64,000 bases of DNA from Telmatactis stephensoni (taxonomy: Eukaryota > Cnidaria > Anthozoa > Actiniaria > Isophelliidae), in the NCBI GenBank assembly GCA_029948255.1, contig JALIZF010001885.1:124001-188000 (forward strand), written 5' to 3'. Under the pieces are notes generated by a model. It made no database searches and was not told where the DNA came from. It saw nothing but the letters and a program-made list of their open reading frames with translations. Within the stretch, counting starts at the first letter, position 1; every line of letters starts with the position of its first letter. The translations under genes were made by a program, and so were the position numbers. Of the stretch, positions 1 to 12,417 are shown in pieces.

Positions 1-114
1 AAGTATGGGGCTGCTATCACGCTTGTTAATGTTTCTGTCGTTGCCGTGATAACTAAAAAATTCCAAACAGACGCAATAGAAGGCCAAGCTAACATTGATG
101 TTTTCAACTTACAA
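1..114 (+). CDS. Cadherin exon A (window-edge, partial)
   Basis: Open from the window edge in frame 1 and ending in a GTGAGT donor after ...NIDVFNLQ. The content reads as beta-strands of a cadherin repeat ([13 protein letters not shown]). It ends in phase 0 and joins the next exon without a gap in frame. The true 5' boundary is outside the window. Confidence 0.6.
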
Positions 115-3100
115 GTGAGTGATCACTACAGGCCTTTGATATTGTTCTTACATCATATTATCCTTGTTGTATAATTGTTGGAGAATTAAATAAATTAGGA
201 GTAGCTCATCACCCTTCCTTGCAGCTAAGTGCTGAATTACGAAGGGCGGAGCTCAATGTGATCGAGTCGAAGGTTTACAAGGGTGCTTTCATTACGAGAC
301 AATTGAACAATCACACATTTACATACAAATTTACATACACATACACATAGCAGCCACCATACGACCCATGCCTGATCACGGAGCACAGCTTAGATCGAAA
401 CTAGTTCGTTTTTACTGAGGGAGGAAAAACCGGAGAACCCGGAGAAAAAACCCTCGAAGCAAGGGAGAGAACGAACAAGAAACTCAAGCCACATGTGATG
501 CCCGTCCGGGGATCGAACGAGGGACCACAGCGGTGACAGACCGGCGCTCTCACCGCTCGGCCACCCTTGCTTCCCAAAAAACTCATCATGTTGCGATGAC
601 TGTTGAAGCCTTTATCTCGACGCGCGCGCGTGCCGTAGTTAGCGGACGACGCGGCGCTAGAGTAGATTTCGTATGACTGTGAAAATGGCACGGCACAGGT
701 CATGGCAGGAATTTCGAATGTTTTTATAGACAATTTTAGAGTAGATTTCGTATGACACTGACACGGCCACGGCACGGCGCGGTCCGTTTCACACTCATAC
801 GAAATCTGCTCTAGCAACCGTAACCTTGCCCGTAATCTAAAGCAAAAATTCCATAGCAAGGGATAGAAAATAGTCTATATATGCGCTTAGAGATTTGGAC
901 ATCCGGGATCTTTTTCAGGCTAGGAGCCCGTTTCTCGAAAGACCCAATTAAAAGGAAACTTACGGAGTACTCGAGCAATGTAATATTGTCATTTAAAATC
1001 AAAGAAGTTGAAAATAAGTATTTTTAGGAAAGGGGATTAGAAGGAGTGAAGTGGAGTGGAGTTTAGTGAGAGGTCTGGACCATGACTGCGCAAGCGCTAT
1101 TTCAAATCTTTATTATAATTTTCTTATAATTATGACAAAATATTGGACTTTTAATTTATTATTTAAGAAATAGATTCCATTTTTCCGTGCTTCTGTACTC
1201 TAATCGATGCACAGATGACGTCAAAATGTGGTGAGAACAAAAACGTACGCCACGAGACGAAGTCGAGTGGCGTGACTGTTGTTCTCACCACATTTTGACG
1301 TCTTCTGTGCATCGATTAGAGTACAGACGCACGGAAAAACGGAATCTATCTGTTTTATATAATATTTATCGAAACATTCCAACCAATCAGAGCGCGCGTA
1401 AGATTCGATGACGCCATCTATGTGTGTGTACTCTAATCACACATGTTTGTTCGACCAGTCAGAGCGCGCGTAATATGCCAATTATTATATAAACATTACT
1501 GAACAATGAATATTTCCTATTTATTTAGACTACGGAGTCAGACTTTGGTGTTGCAGGAGTGACATTCACAATTGAATCTGGTAACAATGGTAACCACTTT
1601 GTGATCAACTCCAACATTTTAAAGGTTGATTCTCTACCACTTGACAGAGAGACTCGACATGAATACACTCTATTTATCAAACTGACGAAGAGTGGAAGTA
1701 TCAAAGGACTAGCTTCGGTAAGGTTTAGATAATTTGCTGTAAAAAGTTGAAATAACGTTTACAATTATATCTAGAATAAGGTTTCTATGCATACATCTTT
1801 TAACAAATTTTTTAAATTATGTGGCGCACGTTTTTGCCACATTTTGACGTCATCTGTGCAACTATTAGACTACAGACGCACGGAAAAAATGGAATCCATT
1901 TGATTTCTATAACAAAAGTGTTTTAACCAATCAGATGCCGCACGTAATATTCTGTGACGTAATCTGTGCATCTTTACCTTAGTAGCACACGGTTCTCAGA
2001 AGTGTAGCTCTCAACTTGAGCAATGATAATCTTATAATACACATTGCTCAAAGCGGTTAGGACTGAGAAACTCTCGAAAAAATGTGACGGCCTTCTTTGA
2101 ACTGCACTATAACATTGTATATGTTTTTATGGTTGTCATGGATATCAACAATATTACAAATCTGAATTCTCGTTCTTTTTCTTCCATATAATTTGTATTT
2201 ATAAATGTAGATCTAAATTTGATTGTCTCATTAATGAAATGTTATACATAAGGGAATTAAAACCTTCCCTTAATATCCAATCAGATTCCTATAAAGCCAA
2301 ATATTTGATTAACTTTCACAACTTCTCTACTATTTATACTCTGTAATTACATAATCTAATATATTCACTTGATAATGGCATTAGGATGACGCCGAAACGT
2401 CGTAATTTAGTGGTGAATTTCCACTGTTCTGTGTATAATATATATCGTTTGTTATTTAATGTACCCAAGGTTACCGTTAAAGTCCTGGATATCAACGACA
2501 ATTCACCATCTTTCCAACAAGCCACACCTTACATGGTGACTGTAAAAGAAAACATCGATATTGGAAGTGACATTGTAAAAGTTACAGCAGTTGATCCTGA
2601 CCAAGACCTCAACGGTACAGTCAAATATGCTATAATCAATGGCAATGAACAAGGTACGTATTCTTAGGATAGCGGAACCAGGGGACATGCGCGCGTCACG
2701 TGACGGTCACGTGACGTGACGTGCCGCCCAGCATTTGAGCTGTTATTGAACGACTTTTCAACCACCACCACCCCCTTAAGTGCGTTGTCATTTTTTGAAA
2801 TATTTCCCGTGCTTTTGAACCAGCACCAGCTGAATTTATTTGTCAAAGATTGGGAAATTTGAACAATTTTTATGGGTTGGAAATTTGGCGGGAATAAGAT
2901 GGAAATGAGGTGCAAGTTTTCATGCTTTTGCTCCAATCCAACCTATGGACATTTTTCACAAAGAATGTAAATTAGTAGGAAATGCGAAGGAAAAAGTATT
3001 GGAATGCATGGCAATGGTCTAAATTTTCCAGTAAAACCGAGCTCATAAAATAGAACAAATGCCAGAGATTTTTATTAGAAGGGGAACCGGAGTTATGGTC

Positions 3101-6100
3101 TCCCTGTGTTTATCAACGGAAAACCAAAAACGACAGTTTGCACTTTGGTACTGAAGACAATGTATCGTAACCGTAAATGTATCATAATCGTAATCGTAAA
3201 GCCGAAGCAACTTAATTTCAAAAAAGTTGAACCGACGTTAATAATATCAAGCATACAATCTCATAAAGGCCCAGTACACGATGCAAACTTTTCTGTAACT
3301 TTTTCTGCAACATTGCGCGCAACACAGAGTTGCACCGCGTGTCGACCCTTTGGCGCAACAGTTGCAAGTTTATGATCTAGTTCTACTTCTGCAACATTTT
3401 CTGCAAAAGTTGCGCCCAGCATTGTAGTAGCGGACACAGGGTGCAACTGTGTCGCGCCCAATGTTACAGGAAATTTCGCATCGAGTGTCCAGGACTTAAG
3501 ATTTATTTGGCGTGTTTTTTTTTGTAGGTCTGTTTACTATTGATAATACAACGGGACAGATAACACTGTCTGCTTACTTGGATCGTGAGAAAGCAAGTGT
3601 TCATAATCTAACTGTCCAGGCTTCTGATTGTGGATCTCCCTCAAGGACCAACACAACTACTGTTATAATTAACGTGGAAGATGTGAACGATAACTCACCT
3701 CAAATCTCACCCTTGGTTATTAATGTTGATGTATCGGAGGTTAGTAAAAAGTTCAGTGGAACCCCCATTGTCGACCAGTAACCATATGACCATTACCCTT
3801 TTTTAAGCGACCACTAGTACTTTGTGACTACAATGGAACCTTCGTGAGTGATCACCGCCATAAGATGACCTACCCCCTATTAAACGACCATTTTGTAATT
3901 ACATTGGAATCTCCACGAATGATCACGTTATTACTTGACCATGCCACCCTCTTTTAAACGACCACTTTGTGAAGTTACAGTGGCACCTCCATGAGTGGTT
4001 ACCTCCATAACATGACCAACCTCTATTAAACGACAAATAATATTCATAATATAGAACTCTACTTTTAATAAATGGCCATCCTTATTAAATGACCGTTTTG
4101 TACAATATCAAAAATTTCCTCTATCCGAAACATTTTTCTTAGCCATAAAATAAAATCTCGACGTTTTTGCAATAAGCTGTCCGTTATATTTCATTTACTT
4201 TTGTTATTAGGATGCAAGCAATGGCCATGCTGTTGTGGTTGTTAAGGCCACTGATGCTGACTCTGGACAAAACGCTCAAATCACGTACAGCATTGTATCG
4301 GGAGCTGATGGACTTTTTACCATCAACCCAGAGACTGGTGAGATAACTAAAATTGGGACGTTGAGCCACAAGCTAAAACACAAGTACACGGTGAGTTTAG
4401 CTAAGGGTATTTAGTTGAGCTAAGCTTATAGATTTCTTTTCGTCAGTTTTCCTACTTAATTTATCGTCCTTCTATCTTCCTTTTTTTATTCTCAACATCT
4501 TATTTGAAACGAAGATAAAAGTTACATAGAATAATGGTTCTGTTCCGGAATGTTATATTTTATGAAATAATTTTAGCGACAGAATGCAAATAACATGCTT
4601 ATGAAATTTGTAGAGTACAAATATCAATTATAACCGTGAAATCGGTTTTTGTGAGGTTCAGTAAATATTAAATGAGAATGAACCACTACTGGAATGAAAG
4701 TAAAGCAAAGCAAAACAAAGCAGAGCAGAGCAGAGCAAAGTAGAGCAGACCAGAACAGAACAGAACAGAGCAGAGCAGAGCAGAGCAGAGCAGAGCAGAG
4801 CAGAGCAGAGCAGAGCAGAGCAGAGCAGAGCAAAACAAAAACAAAAACAAAAACAAAAACGCAAACAAACAAAAAACAAAACAAAAAATCAAAACACCAG
4901 ACAAAAAAAATATATTAGGTTCAATATTATGATACACGGAATTCCAACTGCATCTTTCTCGAGATTGACAGTAGACATGTATCCATAGATTGTCGTTAAT
5001 GCAAGAGACAACGGGACATCACCTCGTTCTACAAATGTTGTCGTTGTGGTGTCGGTCATTCCTAAGGACGTCAATGCGCATGCGCCAGTCTTTACGTCAC
5101 AGTCATATTTGGGAGGTAAGTTGAGGACTTTTGTCTATGTACTTTTCGATCAAGTGACAATGACAGTAACATACTGAATTGATGAGTGTATAGATACTAA
5201 AATACTGAGCTGAGAGTTATGCCCGTAGAATATTAGAATGCAGTGTTAGTGCGAGAGAGATTACAGTTAGTTGCGCAATTAGTGCGCAAGCACTAGAACA
5301 CATTGGACACTTAAATAAAAACATCATAATTAAGCGGAGATCGTGTACACGATCATTGCCATGTACGTTGTTGGCTCGAAGAAGTTCAAACGCATCCAAC
5401 AGGTTGAATTAAGCCAACAGTGTTGGGAGATTTTGGCCAATATTGTCAGGAGCGTCTGCTCGGCATAGCATAACTGTGTACAGAGCTCTTTCGTCAAGTT
5501 AAAGAAAGATACTATAGCACTTAGAGGGCCAAACTCGCGGATTGATGTCTGCGCGATATATGTTCGTGGCGCGCAAGGCTCTCAAACGATGGAATTTGAT
5601 TTTAACGCGCACGAGGAAAAGAACCGTTCCTCCTCAGGGGTTTCCAAATTCATTGTTTGCGTGAGATGGCGTCAACTTTCTGTTACTAAAAATAACCTTA
5701 GGCGCCAAGCTCATCGCGCGCACATCAATACCTAGTTTCGCTCTCTTAGTATTGTAGTCTCTTGGTTAACGATGATTGAATATAAAAATAATGGGGCAAA
5801 CAAAATGCTTACTAACCGAGAAATGGCAAAATACTGTACTAGTAGCATGGTCTATCCCATAAAGCTCAGTTTCGTAACTATAAAACTTTTGTTTGTTTTT
5901 CTTGGAAGGTATTTACAAGGATGCAAGAGATTTCACCCTCGTGTTGACTGTTAGTGTAAGTACAAAGGGTAGATAGACAGCCACGTCGAGATAATTAGAC
6001 TACAGTAAATATCACGTTTCTCATAAATATTCATTTTCCACGCGGAATATATGGATTGTGCTCGTTGAACTCACAGCTTTTGAACTAATGAAAGCGAAAG

Positions 6101-9100
6101 ATCAAAGCAAACTCTTTCATAATGCGGGCGAGTGATGAATATTCAATTTGGAGATACGCCGTGATATTTGTAATCGCCTGAATGTCTGTATAAAATAGTT
6201 TTTTACCTTCCGAGTAAATCGCAAAAAACAGGCAATAATAGCATCATATGCTAAATGGTAAATTGTATTTTTCTTGTTGTAATTGTTAAGGCTGTAGATG
6301 CAGACACTGGTAGTAATGGTGAAGTAGAATATCAGTTATTGCATGGTAGTAATACTGAAGGCCTATTCTATATGGAACCCAATACTGGAAGTGTGAAGAC
6401 ATCCCATTCATTTACTGAGAAAGAGGGCGAAAAGTATAATTTCACTGCAGAAGCTAAAGATAAGGGGATGTCGCCAAAAGTTTCCAATGCTGCCATTATT
6501 GTAAGTATAACTACGGTTTTTCCTTATTGGGGGGTTGTTTGATTGACCCTTTACTGGAATAGCTATAGGTATCCCTATTTCCAAAAAGTTTTCATACGTC
6601 ATAAGGCCTACATGAAAACACCGAAAAGGAATATGGGTAATTTGAATACGTCGCTTACTCTTCAGGTTTGGTTTTTATTTCAAACATCAACAAATGAAGA
6701 TATTTGACAGAGTTTAAAGAACGTATGAAATGCCGAAAAATCACCTTCAAGATTTCAGGCTAATATGAAAGTGCCATTAAAAAATCAGAATGACGTTTGC
6801 AGTTTGTTTATAAATCTATTTCAATAAACGTTGTCGTTACGAAACCTACGCGACTCACCCGAAAGGGTGTATGGGTAGAAAAAAAAACCGGACAATTCAA
6901 ACTCATCTTCCCTTGACCTTATACACTAAAATAACTTCATTTATTGATGCTAAAATCAAAACCCAAGCCGACAAGAGAGTAGAAGTTTTGCTACTACCCA
7001 TAGGTAGGCTTGAAACCTCTCGCGCAACAAATGTTTTGAAATAGGTATATCTCTTCTTGTTCCAGAAGATATCAAAATATGCAAATTAGCAACGTGTTAT
7101 ACAGTTAGTTCCTCAAGAAAATTCCTGTAAAAACTTGGCTAATACGTTGCCTAATATTTTAGACAATCTATCAACAGAAATTTTCTTTGTTCTATGCTTT
7201 ATGAACTGACTGTAAACACCCTTGACGTGTTAAAAAATGAGGGATGAAAATATCTTATGTGAAGAACCTTCATTGTCTAGTTTGAAGAGATTTAGAAAAG
7301 CAATTAAGGGAGCGTCTTCTTTTTCGCAACTGCCGTCCATCAAAACTTAAGCCCAAGCCCTGTGTAGATGGTTCCAACAACTTCTTACAACTTCTTATTG
7401 TGTGTAAAAGCTTTCTGAACTTTTTCTACCTATTTATAAGTAAGATGAGTTCATGTATTTTGATCAAAAAATGCATGCCAAATGTCATTGACTAAATATT
7501 GTTGGGTCTTATCCATTCCTTTGGAAATCAAAAGACAGTGAAGTGGTTGCCATGTTGGATGAACAAACAATAAGTTGTTGTTGTTGAAGGTCATCCAAGA
7601 TGGCTGCCGTGACGTCACAGGCAATCCAGCATGATTGATGTATGCAATCATTGAGATATTACAAACTTTAATTTTTTACAGATATTGGTCCTTAGAGACA
7701 GCCACAGCGTCGTTATTAAGTCTGAAGTGAATCAAGAAACTTTATTGGACAATTTATTAGAGTTTCGAAGGTACGAAATTTATCCACTGATCGTTATTGA
7801 CTGAAGATAAAGGTAGGGTAGTTACTTGGTGTATGCAATTCCAAGTGTATCATTAGATGATACACCGTACATTGATATGCACTGTATTTGATACGCTTGA
7901 TGTTACATGCGATTGGTGTTGCATACACCAAGTACATTACCCAAGGTATCAAAGAAGTGCCATTGTACATCCTTCTTAGGTCGAAGTCAGACACCTTACA
8001 ATCCATTTGCCGATCTCAGTTCGAAACTGTCGTGCCTAGGCCATTTTTGTCGAATATATCAACGCAGTTCCAAATATGTTTCGACGCCGAACTTTCCATG
8101 GATTTTCTTGCAACCATTTGGTTCGGTATATGGCTGGTATGGCGTCTGAACTACAATCCTTGCCAATTACTGGGCACGATAACATTTGACCATTTCTTTT
8201 GGCATCTATAACGTTTAAAATGTGTTTATTTTGGTCCCCCTCATCCACTTACAATTTTACGGTTGCTAGGATAACCAGGAAGGTGTGTTCAGCGTGTCAG
8301 AAGTCGCTTGTGCAATGTTTTCAACCATAGCATTGATTTAGGGGTGCTGAGAGGAGCGAGAATCCGTTGATTGTTAATTCATTACGCTCTGATTTGAAAT
8401 ACCAATCATGCCAATAATTTTGGTAAGGATTGTCCAAGGTTGCCTTAGGAGGAAAGTGCCCCATAACTACCAGAATCTTTTTCGAGAATTCTTTTTTAAT
8501 TTTTTTTATTCAAATTGTAAAATTATTTTGAGAATTCAGACACAGCCTGAATTAACGTAACAAATGGCTACCAGAATCGAATAGCTGGAAAAGTATTCTG
8601 TGGTGTGGTACAGCTCGCAAAAACGCAAAAACGAAGAAAATGAACACTTGAATTTATGAACGGATTGTCACTCGGGCATGAGTCAATTGAATTGTATCTC
8701 TATTATTCTTTGTGTTTTAGTGCTCTTGATGACCTAACGGACGGAAAGACGTTCATTAAAAGCGTCAGACCAGGGACTAACGCTAATGAGTGAGTACATG
8801 CCATGGGCTTTACTGCACTTTTCATAATTATACGAACTCTGACCTTCAAACAGTCCGTTGGACTTTGGGTTTTCACTTTCGCCCACTTCAAACAACCAAC
8901 CAAAAATACTCATAAAGATCATATCTCTAAAACCTATCAAATGACTTAGTATGATCTTTAGGCAATCTGTAACAGCTAAGTCTAATTTTGGTATTAGTTA
9001 GAAATTCTTATTTTTGATTTTTAATTGTGATTGACGGAAGTAATTTGGCAAAAACCACTTGAGTGTTTAGATGTACGAATTCGCATGATTTTGAAATTGC

Positions 9101-12100
9101 AGTAAGCCAAGCCACTCAGTTATGTAACAAAATTACATTCTGATTGTTAGAAACTCTTTTCTGTAGGACTCTGGTTTATATTAATGTTGTTGATCCTTCT
9201 ACAAAAACAGAAGATACATACGATGAAATTACTCAGTAAGTAGCTGAAATTAACGAGCTTTATATCTCACCTTTTTTGTTTGTTTTTGTTTTGTTTTTGT
9301 TTAATTTGTTTTGTTTTTTGTTTTGTTTTTCAGTGTTCAGGCGCTTTTGCTTGCTTACTTGCTGACTCGCTTGCTCTGTTGCGCTTACTTTGCTTGCCTA
9401 CTTGCGTTTATGCTTGCTTACTTGAATTGCTTGTTTTCCTGCGTATTTGTTTGTTTGTTTGTCAATTTGTTTTCTCTCCCTTTTTGAGTTGTTGCACGTA
9501 GTAAAAATAACGCTCCCCCTCGCCTCATTTAATGATGATTTATTTTTTCTATTCCCTGTATTAGGAGTTTAGAAAGCAAGCAAAACCTTATCACAGGCAA
9601 ATACCAGAAATGGAAAATAGTATATCAACGTCCACCAGTTACCGAAGCTCGTAAAGCAGAAGCGTCAGGAGTGTCTGCAGTTGTTGGAGCTCTGATATGT
9701 CTGTCCTATCATGATAGGTGTTGGTGGAATCATTATGATTGTCATACTTATTAAGTGAGTATCATTAACGTTGGCTTGCCATTGATTCTCGCGCGATGCT
9801 AAACATGCGCTGTGTAGAGGCGGATCAATTTACATTTTGTGACAAACGACGACGACGAAAAGATAATAAGAAGGATGGTTAATCTAAAGCCTTATTCACA
9901 TCACAACCTTATTACGACACGAAACCCCTTAAATCTGGTCGACACGCGGACCAATAGGCGTTTCCCAAAGATACAGTTGAGTGAATATTGTACTAGCCAA
10001 AGCCTCGTTCTCGTTACACTAGCTGTTCATATATTTTGTTATCATGTAATTGTAATCGTCATTGCATTGTCGATACACGATAGTATGCACTGAAACCGAG
10101 GCTTTGGATAGTACAGGACTCACTCAACTGTATATCTTGGGAAACGGCTGTTATTTTTGGCACGACTCCCGTAATTATCATTGTTATATACTTCAATAGG
10201 CATTTTATTTGCATTTTATGATTTTGCCAGAATATTTAAAGGGCTTTACCAGTCTATTTACAGGCTAGGTTCTTGATATTAACAGGGTTTGCCAAAGTAT
10301 TTACAGACTTTTGCCAGGGTATTTACATGGTTTTACCAGTTTATTTACAGGGTATTGCCAGTTTATTTACAGGGTTTCACAAGATATTTAAGGATTTAAC
10401 AGGCTATTTACAGGGCTGTTTCAAAATATTTACAAGGTTTTTCCAGGGTATTTACAGGGTTTGAAGGTCAGTACCAGCTATAATCCAACAGGGTATTTTA
10501 CAGGATTTTTACAGACTTAGCTTGTCTTGAGATTTACAAACTATGTAATACTACAATTTCCCTGTAAATCTCATTACAATATATTTACAGAGATTTTACA
10601 AGAGATTTACATTAAACTTTTCCAGTGATATTTGCACTATCCTTAGTGCTTTTTTGTGGTTAAACGTTCCGATTTATCACTTAAATTTGCACCACAAGAG
10701 CCAAAACTAATCGGGCGGGCGGGCCCAGATTGAGGGCTATCATGCCGTGTCGTGTAAAATGGGCTCAAGCCACTTACGCCCGCTCTGTAAGAAGACTTGT
10801 TATAACATTTTGTAATACTGCATAACCCTCATGCTTTTCATTTTAGAAAAAGGCGTGCAAAAGAAAGAGTACGCAGAGCAGCTCGAGTTACATTCGACGA
10901 CAAACCGCAATTGTGAGTACAAACTATGTAAACGTACATTTGTTACTATCTTGAATAATTACCAGGGTTATAAGATAAGGCTATGTTTACACTAGACCAG
11001 TAGAGACTGGCGGGAACAGTTTCGGTAAATAATAGATGGAACAGACAAGTTGTGTATAAACGAAACGCAGCGGGTTTGTGTAAATACAGTCTAAGTAAAT
11101 AAAGACATAAATAAAACGAATAATAATAAATGTAAAAAATATATAAATGATAAAAATTGCACTATATAATGATAACAAGCTTTTTCATTTGTTTAAATTA
11201 ATGGCAGCGTTTTATCACACTGTTTAAATAGCAAATTGATAGCGTCATTATGCACTTCGTGATGGAAGCTTCGTATGCTCTATGTTGATCATGACTTTGC
11301 ATTAAAAGTAACAAACAGTTGAGACGTGTTTTATGTTCAAGCTTTTTTCCTTAAAAATAAGTAAATGCCCAAACGCTGATAGGTTAACAATATATAAAAA
11401 AATAAAGCAGTTAAAGAGAATAACTTGAAATATATGCTCAGTGACTGTTATTAAGTACAAATACACTATGACTTAATATAGATTTGAATTCTGGTTGTGA
11501 AGAATACTGTAGTATCACATGAAAATTGTAATTTTTTCCGTACAGCAGCTACCTTCATTTTGATTTGTATTCGCCCCAGAGAAATTACCCCTGGGCACGA
11601 TGTCTGTTAGAACTGTTTCCAGAAGTTGAAATTCAAAATGGCGGTTTTCAAAGAAATCCAAGCCATTCTGATTGGTCGATCTGTGGGGTCGACTAATCAG
11701 AAAAGAGATGAACTCTCACTTCCAGGACAAGTTCTAACAGACAATGTTCCCAAGGGTAATTCTTCTGGGAGCAAGAAATAAGTGACAGAATGTTACTACC
11801 TGGGTTCCAAAGGTTGATCGTCCGTTCAATTACTCATTCATTCATTCATTCATTCATCTATTCGTTCGTTCGTTCGTTCAATCATTCACTTGTTAATTTG
11901 CTTACTCCTTTGTTCCTTCACGTTCAATTGCTTTATGTTTGCTGCCTATTATATTTGGATCTTCATTACTACAGATTCATTTCTTCACATGGTTTAATAT
12001 TTATTCTCAAGTATCGCTATATAAATAAATCACAATTTCATAACAAACTTAATTGTTTTATTATTATGTACTAATTTCCCTGTCTTTCTCGGAACTGTTA

Positions 12101-12371
12101 GAAAGAATTCACCAGTGCGCATGCGCATGTCGTCACGTGTCGTCCCAGATAAATTAATGTTAGTACGAACGCCTGAATATTTACTTCTACATTATAGCAT
12201 TAATTATTAATTAATAAATACTAAATATTAATTATGAATTATTATTTATTATCTAGTATTAAATTGATTATTCACTTCTGCACATGATAAAGAGCTTATA
12301 TAAAAGAAATACTTTGTTCAGTACTCGCCATTTTGGAATTGCGTAATTACGTTTAATTAATCATGAGACTT

Positions 12372-12417
<46 letters not shown>

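Noticed and set aside
401..859. 152-codon minus-strand frame
   Set aside because: Spans a SINE and a MITE in a cadherin intron; composition not protein-like.
4624..4937. Leu/Cys/Ser-rich frames on the minus strand and Gln/Ser-rich frames on plus
   Set aside because: Translations of the AGAGC microsatellite.
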